IMG/VR virus record: IMGVR_UViG_3300044635_001679
Location: 1 to 50,395 of that record
Reading direction: 5' to 3' (one strand)
Length of the DNA: 50,395 bases
Origin: a virus
In this document: positions 36,013-44,584 of the stretch, one piece after another
Numbering within the stretch: position 1 is the first letter of the stretch
Layout: every line of letters starts with the position of its first letter
Made by a program: the position numbers and the translations under genes
The notes under the pieces: model-generated
The model's input: the letters and a program-made list of their open reading frames with translations, nothing else
The model's database searches: none
What the model was told of the DNA's origin: nothing

Positions 36013-37040
36013 GGTGCAAAGCTCCTAGCGCGGATGGTTGCTGTTTCACTGTTAGCAGCAGGTGTGAAAGCACCATTAGTAACCACGTATCCAAACAGAG
36101 AAGTTCCAGTCAATTTATAAAGTTGGTTCAGGTTTCGTATTTCAGCAACTACACTACCACCACCTTGGGCTAATGATGCTGATAAGACTATGCCTCTAGG
36201 AGTTAGAATACTTGCTCTATCTCCTGAAGATACTGAAAAAGCTAAGTTATCTGCAATAGCTGAGGGTGGAGTTACTGAATATAAGTACAGAGTAAAACTA
36301 CTCATGCCTGATGGAATTGCTGTGATATTAAAAATAATATCTAAGCTTTCAATAAATATAAATCCACCACTAGCACCAATATTTGTTAACTCAAATACAC
36401 CGCCATAAACATCATTAGCCGTATACGGTGTAACGTTAGCAGGCCTTGTTACTAGCGTTGATGCAACATAAGCTAGTCCTGTTGGAGCAGTAGCCATGCT
36501 TACAGGTTGTGTTACCTGGCTGCCATCAACTAATAAACGATTTGCACTTACAGTTAGGCTGCTAGGTAGTTTGGTATTAATGCTTGCTAAATTGCCACCC
36601 GATTCAAGTGCCAATGTTGAAGTGTCTAAGTTAGTACCAGCATTGGCCGTGAAGCTAGTATTAGTAAAAGTAAGACTAGGTACAGTCCCTATATTAAATG
36701 TAGGTGTATTTGCAAAAGCTGGTAATGTGCCACTAATGCCAACAGAGGTTGGTGGGGTAAGTGTGGTAATTTGTGCTGCTGGTAAAACTACAGGTACACT
36801 TGCACTAGCTAAAGCCTGCCCTAGTGCCGGAGTCTTGGTGTCAATATTTGCTAGTGATGTATTTCCTATAACTTGGTTAGCTGCACTTGCATCACCACCT
36901 CCACTACTATCAGTTATAAATTGAAGTAATGCTTCTACTTTCTCATCTTTAGTTAACTGATTAAATGTTTTGTTAACACCATTATCTGCACTATAAACTT
37001 CATTATATTTATCTGTAAGTTGTTGTTTAGTTATTGTCAT
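36009..37040 (-). CDS. Virion decoration or fibre protein with Ala/Pro/Thr-rich repeats
   Basis: 343 residues. A short helical N terminus (TDKYNEVYSADNGVNKTFNQ) and a Gly-rich hinge lead into low-complexity repeats (LTPPTSVGISGTLP) and a folded C-terminal domain (FELTNIGASGGFIFIESLDI). Similar proteins decorate phage heads. It shares the higher GC and lack of motif copies with the jelly-roll gene downstream. Confidence 0.55.
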   Translation of the reverse strand: MTITKQQLTDKYNEVYSADNGVNKTFNQLTKDEKVEALLQFITDSSGGGDASAANQVIGNTSLANIDTKTPALGQALASASVPVVLPAAQITTLTPPTSVGISGTLPAFANTPTFNIGTVPSLTFTNTSFTANAGTNLDTSTLALESGGNLASINTKLPSSLTVSANRLLVDGSQVTQPVSMATAPTGLAYVASTLVTRPANVTPYTANDVYGGVFELTNIGASGGFIFIESLDIIFNITAIPSGMSSFTLYLYSVTPPSAIADNLAFSVSSGDRASILTPRGIVLSASLAQGGGSVVAEIRNLNQLYKLTGTSLFGYVVTNGAFTPAANSETATIRARSFAP

Positions 37041-37095
37041 AAGTGATAACGACGCAAATAAATACCATTAAGAGATAGAAAAAATAAGTAATTAA

Positions 37096-37581
37096 TCATT
37101 TAGACATACTACCGAATCTAGGTTTAGCTATCATTTGACCGAATGTTCTCTTACCTGCTGCTTTTAATGGTTTAGGGAATGCAGTTCGTTTGTTATATGC
37201 ACCAAATGACTCACCAACTTTAGGTGCATTAAATGCTTGCTTACTAAGACCCTTTGGTTGAGGAGGTTTAGGTGGTGCTATTTTATTACGCAAGTTACTT
37301 AGACGTTCACCTATTCCTACTGCTTTAAAGTTATTTCTACTTTGTTGAAATGATTGTTGTTTAGCTGCACGTCTAGCAGCACTTTTAGTTGCGTAAGTTG
37401 TTACGTTCTTACCAGTTCTATTAATTAAGTTATTACTGTAAGGTTGTGTATTACCTACAGTTGGTAATCTTAAAGGTTTACGTACAATATTTTTACGTCC
37501 TAAAACTTTGGGTGCTGTAAAAACTTTACCTGTTCTTGAACGAAATGCGTTTTTTGCGTTAAATGGAAGTCTTATTGCCAT
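37096..37581 (-). CDS. Highly basic protein, unknown
   Basis: 161 residues with many Lys, Arg, Pro and Asn (TKSAARRAAKQQSFQQSRNN). Unstructured and positively charged, suited to binding DNA inside the head. No tag. Upstream motif copy at 37073 is downstream in reading order. Confidence 0.5.
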   Translation of the reverse strand: MAIRLPFNAKNAFRSRTGKVFTAPKVLGRKNIVRKPLRLPTVGNTQPYSNNLINRTGKNVTTYATKSAARRAAKQQSFQQSRNNFKAVGIGERLSNLRNKIAPPKPPQPKGLSKQAFNAPKVGESFGAYNKRTAFPKPLKAAGKRTFGQMIAKPRFGSMSK

Positions 37582-37601
37582 AATTAATAAAGATAGAAAA
37601 G

Positions 37602-38000
37602 TTAATATATCTTGTTTTGTTTCATTATACTATTTAGCTTATCACTATAAGGTGCAAATTGTTTCCCTTCTTTAGTTGCATTACGTTTACTTCTTGTTGC
37701 ACTACCGTATTGCTGTGGTGATAGTTTCTTAATGACTTTCTTTGGTAAATAACGTTCACCTGTTACGCTACTAGGTTTACCTGATTTCGTAGTCCACTCT
37801 TCGGACGACCATTTTTTCAAACTACGTTGTGTACTATTTTTTCTACGTTTGTAACTACCACCTGCTTCTTCATATCTTTTAACTAGTATTTGACTTTTTC
37901 TAGCACTCCATTTACCAGCAGCAGTACCACCAACATTACTATTTTTAATACTTTTTTTAATGCGTTCTCTTAATGATGGTTTGGTGTAATTGTTATTCAT
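37602..38000 (-). CDS. DUF5872-like basic protein
   Basis: 132 residues. GGTAAGKWSARKSQILVKRY, EEAGGSYKRRKNSTQRSL, TTKSGKPSS and TGERYLPKKVIKKLSPQQYG form the pattern I know from the DUF5872 family, found in large eukaryotic viruses and some phages. Function unknown, but its strong positive charge suggests a virion DNA-associated role. Its ATG overlaps, as ATGA, the end of the frame-shifted DUF5754-like segment. Confidence 0.6.
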   Translation of the reverse strand: MNNNYTKPSLRERIKKSIKNSNVGGTAAGKWSARKSQILVKRYEEAGGSYKRRKNSTQRSLKKWSSEEWTTKSGKPSSVTGERYLPKKVIKKLSPQQYGSATRSKRNATKEGKQFAPYSDKLNSIMKQNKIY

Positions 38001-38323
38001 TTAGCAAACCTACCAGTGCCAGATGGTTTAGTATTACGACTCCATAGTATTTTTCTAGCCCAATAGTTTTTACTAAACTTATCATCCTTAGTTAATTCGC
38101 CACTTTTATTTCTTATTCCACCACTACGTTTAAGGTAGTTTTTTCTAGCTTCTGGTGAATAATTATGTCCGTATCCCTTAGCACCAAAACGAATTACTTT
38201 ATATTTACGTTCACCGTTAACAACTTTACTTGCTAATACTATTTTTTTGTGTTTACCATCATTAGCATTAACAATTTGATTAGGTTTTAAAACGCGACCA
38301 TCTCTTAATCTATAAACTTTTCT
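37997..38323 (-). CDS. DUF5754-like domain reached only by frameshift
   Basis: 108 codons with no start of their own: the frame begins after a TAA and an A9 run (38331-38323). It continues the tag of the preceding gene as GSKDKKK-RKVYRLRDGR. The body has KVIRFGAKGYGHNYSPEARK and NYWARKILWS, matching the DUF5754 pattern (FGAKGY...Y..RH, W...LLW). Stop overlaps the next ATG as ATGA. Either a -1 ribosomal shift, polymerase slippage to A10, or a sequencing or mutational loss of one A explains it. Confidence 0.55.
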   Translation of the reverse strand, partial: RKVYRLRDGRVLKPNQIVNANDGKHKKIVLASKVVNGERKYKVIRFGAKGYGHNYSPEARKNYLKRSGGIRNKSGELTKDDKFSKNYWARKILWSRNTKPSGTGRFAK

Positions 38324-38847
38324 TTTTTTTTATCCTTACTACCAGTTCTTCTACCAAATTCAATTACATCATTATTATTAGCAGAATAATAACCTATTAT
38401 CGCAATACGATCTTTTTTTATCCTAGTTGCATTTTCTCTCATCATTTGAGCAGTTTTTTTATTACCGTATTTTTTCTTTAAGTTATTAATATAATATTTA
38501 GCATCTTTTAATGTTCTTGAACCTGTTACAGCCATTCTTCTATCATCAATTCTTTCTTTTAAATTATCTTTACCTACTACACCTTGTAACTTTAAATTGC
38601 CTTGAATCGCTTTATTAGAACTTGTCGCATTAGGTGGTGTTTCTAATATATTCTTAGGATCTAATTTAAAAGTTGGGGGTATTTTATTACCTTTACCTTT
38701 TAATGCTAAATAACTTAATCCTAATATTAAACCTGTACTTCCTAATCCTAGTCCAATATTACGAATAAATTTTGATTTACGTTTCTTTTTATCTTTAGAA
38801 CCTAAAAGTCTACCAAACTCAACATTAATATCAGATAGAAAAAACAT
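38305..38847 (-). CDS. FFLSD-tagged basic protein with shift site at its end
   Basis: 180 residues from the ATG at 38847; the frame is open 15 codons further up but the tag marks the start. MFFLSDINVEFGRLLGSKD is followed by KKKRK, a Gly-rich hydrophobic stretch (IGLGLGSTGLILGLSYLALK), and a domain with AVTGSRTLKDAKYYINNLKK. It ends with a second partial tag, VIEFGRRTGSKDKKK, at the A9 run where the reading frame stops shortly after. Reading through in the -1 frame would add the DUF5754-like domain. Confidence 0.62.
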   Translation of the reverse strand: MFFLSDINVEFGRLLGSKDKKKRKSKFIRNIGLGLGSTGLILGLSYLALKGKGNKIPPTFKLDPKNILETPPNATSSNKAIQGNLKLQGVVGKDNLKERIDDRRMAVTGSRTLKDAKYYINNLKKKYGNKKTAQMMRENATRIKKDRIAIIGYYSANNNDVIEFGRRTGSKDKKKEKFID

Positions 38848-38875
38848 ATATTTAATTCCATAACAATAAAAACTA

Positions 38876-38921
38876 AATAACGCCGTACTCATTACAAGAT
38901 ACGGCGTTATTTTTTCTACCT
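38876..38921 (-). terminator. 12-bp hairpin after the capsid gene
   Basis: AATAACGCCGTA (38876-38887) and TACGGCGTTATT (38900-38911) pair perfectly with a 12-base loop. On the - strand it follows the capsid gene; a motif copy (38911-38921) lies between the stop codon and the stem. It may reduce or end transcription after the most highly needed gene. Confidence 0.65.
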
Positions 38922-38925
38922 GTTA

Positions 38926-40134
38926 TTAAACTACTACGCGACCTGCTAAGTATTTAGGATTCATAACTACAGGTAACAGAACACTCATAGATTCAATCGT
39001 ATCTAACAAAGGAAGTTGACTGCGAGAGTTAACCATAACCAAAATAGAACTACCTTCTTGAGATAGACGTGTTTGGTTGATGTTGTTTTGGAAGTGTTTC
39101 ATTTCAATAGTTTGACCCATTGCTTGAACACCCATATCAGTCTTCAACATTACTACACGATTTTCAGGTAAGAAACGTGCGTTATCAACATATTTATCTC
39201 TAGTTGCGGTTGAGTTTTGAGCATTGGTGTAAGGAACTTGATAGTATTCATCATAAGTCTTAATTGGAGGAATACCATAAGCAATTAACACTTGAGATAA
39301 TGTGTTCATACTAACAGCACCAACACCACCAAAACCTGCTAATTGTCGTGATTTTTCAATGGTTGTTTTTTGTTGACACAAATTGATTAAACGACGTTCT
39401 GACATTACAATCAGATCAGGTTTAAAACCATTAGTATCTTGATAATCAAGTACCCAATCTTGTAATAAACCAATACCATCTGCATATTCTAAATCATCCC
39501 ATTTATTTAATTTAGGATTAGCAGTATTACCTGTTGTCACTAACGCAGTAGGAAAATGTTTAGATGTATAACTAGCGGAATCATCTTTGAAGTTAACTAC
39601 AAGAGAAACACCAGTACGAGCGTCAGTACGGTTGATTTCACCAGTACAAACTACATCCCAACTCATTGCTGTTAATACGTCAGTTATACCAAATACTAAT
39701 CCTTCAATCTTGTTATAAATAGTTTCAGCAAAAGTATCGTTAAGTCCACGAATCATACCCGTGCCACTCATATTAGGCATAGACATGATAGGTTGATTCT
39801 TATATTGCGCTTCTTCCATTAACTCAAGCATTTCTTCTTGAGTTTTACCATCAAATTGATGAGCTAAACCTACTAATTGTAGTTCACCAACCATACGTTG
39901 GAAACCACCATGAGCAGCAGTAGGAATACGACCATCTCTTGTGATGAAAGAGGCAATTGGCATTAACTTCTCAGTTAAATAACCAATGAATTTATTGTTA
40001 TCGAAAGTCTTGATAGGCATGAATTGATCAAGCAAACGAGAACGTTGCTTAACCCGAAACATTGTATCGTCAATTAATTGTTCAGCATATTTAGCTTGTA
40101 ATTTATCAGTCAGAAAAGATTGAATTGCGCCCAT
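38926..40134 (-). CDS. Major capsid protein
   Basis: 402 residues. FMPIKTFDNNKFIGYLTEKL, FITRDGRIPTAAHGGFQRM and LSQEGSSILVMVNSRSQLPL suggest a HK97-type capsid protein. Located after the protease, scaffold and decoration genes in the usual order. The N terminus QSFLTDKLQAKYAEQL resembles the FFLSD tag (FLTD followed by KYA), hinting at a shared targeting or cleavage signal. It is followed by a strong hairpin. Firm assignment awaits structure comparison. Confidence 0.75.
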   Translation of the reverse strand: MGAIQSFLTDKLQAKYAEQLIDDTMFRVKQRSRLLDQFMPIKTFDNNKFIGYLTEKLMPIASFITRDGRIPTAAHGGFQRMVGELQLVGLAHQFDGKTQEEMLELMEEAQYKNQPIMSMPNMSGTGMIRGLNDTFAETIYNKIEGLVFGITDVLTAMSWDVVCTGEINRTDARTGVSLVVNFKDDSASYTSKHFPTALVTTGNTANPKLNKWDDLEYADGIGLLQDWVLDYQDTNGFKPDLIVMSERRLINLCQQKTTIEKSRQLAGFGGVGAVSMNTLSQVLIAYGIPPIKTYDEYYQVPYTNAQNSTATRDKYVDNARFLPENRVVMLKTDMGVQAMGQTIEMKHFQNNINQTRLSQEGSSILVMVNSRSQLPLLDTIESMSVLLPVVMNPKYLAGRVVV

Positions 40135-40219
40135 GATTATGAATGTTAATAAGTTTGTTTATGTTGCAAACTCAAAACATTGCGGGACTCTAACCTTTAT
40201 TTTTCTATCTTTTATTGAA

Positions 40220-41095
40220 TTAGAATATAGTTCCGAATGTTAACTTAGGTAACGCTGTAATCAAAGTGTGATCAAAGTAAGGTAATAACTGAGTTCGTAC
40301 GCCAACAGAATGAGCATATAAACTTAATGCTTGAGATTTGATTACAGTAAAGTCAACAGCGTGAATATGTAATCCCTTAATCTCACTAATACCTCTTACT
40401 CCTAAGTTAGCACCAACAGGAACAGTAGCAGTAGCAGCAGCAGTTAATGTAGCAATACCAGTAGCATAAGCAATTGATTGAATAGTTCCAATTGCAGTAT
40501 TGTTATGTGCCATAACTCCACTATTACTTAATGCTGCTGATGTAACAGTACCACCAGTAGTTAAGGTATATAAGCTAATTCCATTCTTAGCATAAATATA
40601 AACAACGTTAGCTGCATTAAGAGCATAAACTCGATCCTTTATGATAGGAGTAGAGTTAATAGCATTAACTACTTCACTAGCAGTAGTAGTAGTGTTATTA
40701 GTTGTTGCTGTTGCTGTTGCAATAACGCCTTCTAATGTTACAGTAACAGTTTGTGCTGCACTAACAGTAGTAATAGTTAAAGTAACGTAAGGTTCTACTG
40801 TATGTAAGATATCTCCAGGAACAAAGATGTTGTAAGGAGATAATGTAACAGTAGTTGTGCTAGATGCAGTAACAGCTGTTTTTGTTTTACAACGAGGTAA
40901 GAAACGATCTACACCATTAGTCATTGTTGCAACAAATAGACCAGCAGGTACTTCAGATTTAGCTTCATTATTTAAACTAATGTAATCAGAAGTAACAAGA
41001 CTATTACGGTTAGCAACGTTAATGTCAGCACCAACGTTAACTAAGATTGCAGGATCAACTGCGAATGAACCATTATTACGTGACCAGTAAGCCAT
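40220..41095 (-). CDS. Putative head decoration protein
   Basis: 291 residues, Thr/Ala/Val-rich and beta-rich, between scaffold and capsid genes, where decoration proteins are often found. MAYWSRNNGSFAVDPAIL opens it; the C terminus (VDFTVIKSQALSLYAHSVGV) looks globular. No enzymatic motif. Confidence 0.5.
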   Translation of the reverse strand: MAYWSRNNGSFAVDPAILVNVGADINVANRNSLVTSDYISLNNEAKSEVPAGLFVATMTNGVDRFLPRCKTKTAVTASSTTTVTLSPYNIFVPGDILHTVEPYVTLTITTVSAAQTVTVTLEGVIATATATTNNTTTTASEVVNAINSTPIIKDRVYALNAANVVYIYAKNGISLYTLTTGGTVTSAALSNSGVMAHNNTAIGTIQSIAYATGIATLTAAATATVPVGANLGVRGISEIKGLHIHAVDFTVIKSQALSLYAHSVGVRTQLLPYFDHTLITALPKLTFGTIF

Positions 41096-41117
41096 ATTTA
41101 ATTAATTACCTTATTGA

Positions 41118-42065
41118 TTATTTGTTTTGATTACGAAACTTGATCATTTCAGCCGCAATTTGAGAAATAGCATCTTCTTCTTCTAATTCTTCATCACTGA
41201 TTTCTTCTTCTACTTCGTAACCAAAAGATGCAATTTCAGGCATTGTTTCAAGTACACGTAATGCGTAATTCATTCCGTATAATTCAATAGCAGGATTCAA
41301 ACCCTTCTGATCGCATAAGGAACTAAAGTGAGCGTAACGATCTCCATCGGTAGAAAAATTACCTAACATTGTTTGTACAACATTAGGAGTTACTTTACCT
41401 TGTTGAACTAAAGCCCATGCTTGTTGTTCAATCATTTGTAATTCATCTTTAATGGTAGTGGCGGATTTGAACTCGGCAATTTCAGATTCAAGTTGAGCTA
41501 CACGGTAAGATGCTTCACTGTCGTATTCTTCATCTTCATCTTCATCTTCTTCGTACTCATCTTCATCATTTAAGTAATCATTAATATCTTCACCACGTTC
41601 TTCAACACCAGCAATGAATAGATTAGCTTCTAATTCTTCATTACCAGGATCAATTGCATTAGCTACATCAATACTGAACTCATCAGATGGATCAAGTTCG
41701 CCAGTCAAGATACTGTAGATATCATTAGGATCGTAACCAGTTGCCTCAGCTAAACCGTAACAGTAAGATTCAACATCTTCAAAACCAACAGCTTCACCTA
41801 GTTCTAGTAAAGCAGCACCATATTGACTACCAACGCTGAACTCAGCATAATCGCTATCATCAGCACCGTATTCAAGTTCATCGTAACCTTCTGCATCAAT
41901 ATCAAGAATATTTTCAAGACGTTCTTGATATTCTTGATATGCGTTAATTCGTAATCCTTCAAATTCTTCATCATCAATTTGCCCCAACTCATACATCTTT
42001 TCAAAGTTGGCAATAGTTTCGTTAAATAAGTCAGTATTATATTGAATTGCTTGTTGTGTTTCCAT
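41118..42065 (-). CDS. Acidic scaffold-like protein
   Basis: 315 residues, very acidic with an uninterrupted acidic region (DEYEEDEDEDEEYDSE) followed by a predicted coiled coil (VAQLESEIAEFKSATT). Position between protease and capsid genes and composition fit a capsid assembly scaffold. Several AEF/ASF sites (YAEFSVG, IAEFKS, IASFGYE) match the AEF element of the tagged proteins and may be protease cut sites. Confidence 0.6.
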   Translation of the reverse strand: METQQAIQYNTDLFNETIANFEKMYELGQIDDEEFEGLRINAYQEYQERLENILDIDAEGYDELEYGADDSDYAEFSVGSQYGAALLELGEAVGFEDVESYCYGLAEATGYDPNDIYSILTGELDPSDEFSIDVANAIDPGNEELEANLFIAGVEERGEDINDYLNDEDEYEEDEDEDEEYDSEASYRVAQLESEIAEFKSATTIKDELQMIEQQAWALVQQGKVTPNVVQTMLGNFSTDGDRYAHFSSLCDQKGLNPAIELYGMNYALRVLETMPEIASFGYEVEEEISDEELEEEDAISQIAAEMIKFRNQNK

Positions 42066-42084
42066 ATTATTTCCACTTGGAGAA

Positions 42085-42366
42085 TTAGTATTTTTTACGT
42101 TTATTACGATATGAGCTTACAATACCGGCTGTAGTACCTGCTGCTAATCCTGCAATAGCACCAATTTTATTAGCTCTAGGAGTGCTACCAGCAATTGCTC
42201 CACCTGTTAAACCAAGAGTTGCACCTACAGCAGCAGCATTAGCAGTATTAGGATTGAAAGTTGAGTTACGTAATCGTCTTAGATTCCTTCTCCAACTAGG
42301 AATCTTATCTGAACTACCCTTTTTTCTACCGTATTCAGATATATTGTAGTCAGATAGAAAAAACAT
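42085..42366 (-). CDS. FFLSD-tagged small basic protein
   Basis: 93 residues: MFFLSDYNISEYGRKKGSSD, basic linker (WRRNLRRLR), then two Gly/Ala-rich stretches (AAAVGATLGLTGGAIAGS; IGAIAGLAAGTTAGIVSS) and a basic end. Composition suggests a membrane-active or DNA-binding internal head peptide. Lies between protease and scaffold genes. Confidence 0.65.
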   Translation of the reverse strand: MFFLSDYNISEYGRKKGSSDKIPSWRRNLRRLRNSTFNPNTANAAAVGATLGLTGGAIAGSTPRANKIGAIAGLAAGTTAGIVSSYRNKRKKY

Positions 42367-42375
42367 GATTAGTAC

Positions 42376-42948
42376 CTATTTCTTTTTCTTCTTGTTCATC
42401 ATACGGTAAGCACCATAACCAGCACCACCTAATAATGCAGCAGCACCTAAACCAGCACCAATCTTACCACCAGTAGTACCTAATGCAGCACGTCCTTTAG
42501 CTAATGCTTGTTTACCATAAGATGGTAGAGCTTCTGCTGTTAACTTTATACGTTTACCTGTTCTAGCTGGTAAACCTTTGTAATCATAATTTTTAATTCT
42601 GTCTCCTAATGCCATAAGATTAGCTTTATCTCTTTCTAATACTCCTTTAGCACCGCCACTACGAGAAACAATATCGTCTTTCAACATTGCACCTTGACTT
42701 TTATATTGACCTTTTTCTAATCGTTTGTTAGCTGATCTCAAACCTAATTCAGCACCTCCATATCTAGCACCAGCCGCTAAAGCACCTGCTCCAGCTAAAC
42801 CACCAGCACCGACACCTGCATAAAATCCTAATCCACGTTTTTTACGTTTCTTTTTATCTTTACCACGTTTAAATTCAGCAGCTTGATAAGCGTTACGAGT
42901 TAACTTTTCATAATCTTCCATTGAGAAAGCAGCAATAGGTCTAGTCAT
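42376..42948 (-). CDS. Basic glycine-rich head-region protein with divergent tag
   Basis: 190 residues. Instead of FFLSD it opens IAAFSMEDYEKL and, 13 residues later, has AAEFKRGKDKKKRKKRG, the same AEF-basic element. Gly/Ala-rich stretches follow (GAGGLAGAGALAAGARYG and GGKIGAGLGAAALLGGAG). The protease gene upstream has the matching LAAFSMADME...NAEFGYR segment, linking both. Confidence 0.6.
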   Translation of the reverse strand: MTRPIAAFSMEDYEKLTRNAYQAAEFKRGKDKKKRKKRGLGFYAGVGAGGLAGAGALAAGARYGGAELGLRSANKRLEKGQYKSQGAMLKDDIVSRSGGAKGVLERDKANLMALGDRIKNYDYKGLPARTGKRIKLTAEALPSYGKQALAKGRAALGTTGGKIGAGLGAAALLGGAGYGAYRMMNKKKKK

Positions 42949-42961
42949 AATTGTTAATTAT

Positions 42962-44230
42962 TTATAATGATAATGGACTATCAACAACAAAAGTATTTTT
43001 TGTTCTTACTTGTTTAGCTTTAGTTTGTAAATTACTAGATGGTATGAACTTACCTGATTTAGTTAACATTCTTCCACCTGACTTAGTAATTACATTAGTA
43101 GCTACTTTACGTTGACGATCAGATAACTTAGGATTCTTAGTAACACTAGATCCTGATATAGTTTGACCTATTCGTTTACCTAATCTACCAACACCGGCTA
43201 ACTTACCTTTAGTAGCATTAAGCATTTTACTTCCAAACTTACTACCAATTTCACCTAGTGTCTTACCAGTAGTACCACGTTGTCTTAATGCTTTTAATAC
43301 ACCACTTACGGCTTGACGATAGCCAAATTCTGCATTTTCAGAATTATATATAGCTTCCATATCCGCCATACTAAATGCAGCTAATGGTAAATCACTACTG
43401 TAACCAACATTAGGATTAACACCTCTACCTTGTTGCATCATACGTGGATCTTGGTATTCCTCTTCTTCTTGTTCATCTTGATTCATACCAATTAATTCAA
43501 CAAACTGATCAACAAATTCTTGAATAGCTTGCATTTGTAACTCACTAGGATCTGCACCATTAAGTAAGTCATGATCTGCCATTTGTATGTTCTTAGTAAT
43601 AGTCCAAAGTTGTTCAGTTAGTAATTCGTATTGTTCTTCTAACTGTTCCATTTGATCGTTATCATTACGAAGATCATCAAATGTTAATGCAGTAGAATTA
43701 TTACCGAAGTTACCGTAACTAGCATTTTCACTATATAGAGACATTCCTACTATAGCGGGTTGTGGTGTTAATGAAAGTTCGCGTATTGTTTCAGTAGCAA
43801 GATCAAGTCCAGGGCTAACTGTTTTAACAATATTCTTACTAACTTTTTCTACTGCATCAGCAGCTTTGATAACTACTTCATCAACAAACAAACCTAATTT
43901 ACCAATAAGATGTTTAGCCCGTTTGTTAGGTAGGTTATCTTCAGTTATTACTTCTAGTCTTACACCACTTTCAAGCGATCCTAATGTATCCTTAGTAGAC
44001 TTATTGTGATTATCAAGTACAGGAATAGTAGCACCACTATCAAATAGCGCATTAGTGTTTTCAGCTATCTTGAATAATCTGTTCCTACTGAATATATGTG
44101 TTTTCTTCTTACTATCAGTATGAGTTCCTTCTACTAAGATTAAACCTCCTGTTGTAACAGTACCATCGTCATTAGTTGAATAATTACTGTTATCTATAAA
44201 TCCACTGTCGAAATGGATTAACTTTGTCAT
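42962..44230 (-). CDS. Prohead protease candidate
   Basis: 422 residues. The first 200 look like a phage prohead protease or protease-scaffold: GLILVEGTHTDSKK, IPVLDNHNKSTKDTLGSL and the very typical IRELSLTPQPAIVGMSLY. Possible catalytic histidine is in DNHN; the serine is not certain. An acidic/Gln-rich linker leads to LPLAAFSMADMEAIY and NAEFGYRQA, which resemble its own candidate target site, then a basic tail. It likely processes scaffold and tagged proteins. First gene of the head run in reading order. Confidence 0.6.
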   Translation of the reverse strand: MTKLIHFDSGFIDNSNYSTNDDGTVTTGGLILVEGTHTDSKKKTHIFSRNRLFKIAENTNALFDSGATIPVLDNHNKSTKDTLGSLESGVRLEVITEDNLPNKRAKHLIGKLGLFVDEVVIKAADAVEKVSKNIVKTVSPGLDLATETIRELSLTPQPAIVGMSLYSENASYGNFGNNSTALTFDDLRNDNDQMEQLEEQYELLTEQLWTITKNIQMADHDLLNGADPSELQMQAIQEFVDQFVELIGMNQDEQEEEEYQDPRMMQQGRGVNPNVGYSSDLPLAAFSMADMEAIYNSENAEFGYRQAVSGVLKALRQRGTTGKTLGEIGSKFGSKMLNATKGKLAGVGRLGKRIGQTISGSSVTKNPKLSDRQRKVATNVITKSGGRMLTKSGKFIPSSNLQTKAKQVRTKNTFVVDSPLSL

Positions 44231-44270
44231 GTTAAATAGCTAATTAATCATAGACAACTAAGCTTGTTAT

Positions 44271-44296
44271 CTATACATACGTTATCTTATGTATAG
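44271..44296. promoter_or_regulatory. Operator-like inverted repeat before the XRE gene
   Basis: CTATACATA, 8-base spacer, TATGTATAG, perfect. Located in the divergent region between the protease gene (-) and the XRE regulator (+), 33 bases before its ATG. Same spacer length as the repeat at 19632-19661, and its right half shares AC.TTATCTTAT with it. Probable binding site of the XRE protein. Confidence 0.6.
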
Positions 44297-44329
44297 TAGA
44301 TGTAGTAACTAATTTGAAATACACTCAAT

Positions 44330-44569
44330 ATGTCAATAACTAAAGAAACAAGAGTTGAAAACAAATACAGACAATTAGTAGCTAAACGTATTAAACAAGC
44401 AAGACTAGAAGCTAACTTAACACAAATAGAATTAGCTAATCTAATGTTTTGTGACAACAGTAACATTAGTTATATTGAAAGTGCTAAACAATCAGTTGAT
44501 GTTGAAACACTAATTCAGTTTAGTAAGGTACTAAACAAACAACCTATATTTTTTCTATCTGATATATAA
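44330..44569 (+). CDS. XRE-family transcription regulator
   Basis: 79 residues with a Cro/CI helix-turn-helix: VAKRIKQARLEANLTQIELA, NLMFCDNSNISYIE, then TLIQFSKVLNK. It binds DNA as a dimer and likely controls the divergent head operon and itself. Its last residues are PIFFLSDI, encoded by a motif copy (44550-44560): the same peptide as the tag but at the C terminus. Weak ribosome site. Confidence 0.85.
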   Translation: MSITKETRVENKYRQLVAKRIKQARLEANLTQIELANLMFCDNSNISYIESAKQSVDVETLIQFSKVLNKQPIFFLSDI

Positions 44570-44584
44570 CTGATATACCGTACT

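Noticed and set aside
36496-36924. + strand open frame opposite the decoration gene
   Set aside because: Antisense of low-complexity Ala/Pro/Thr repeats; no start signals.
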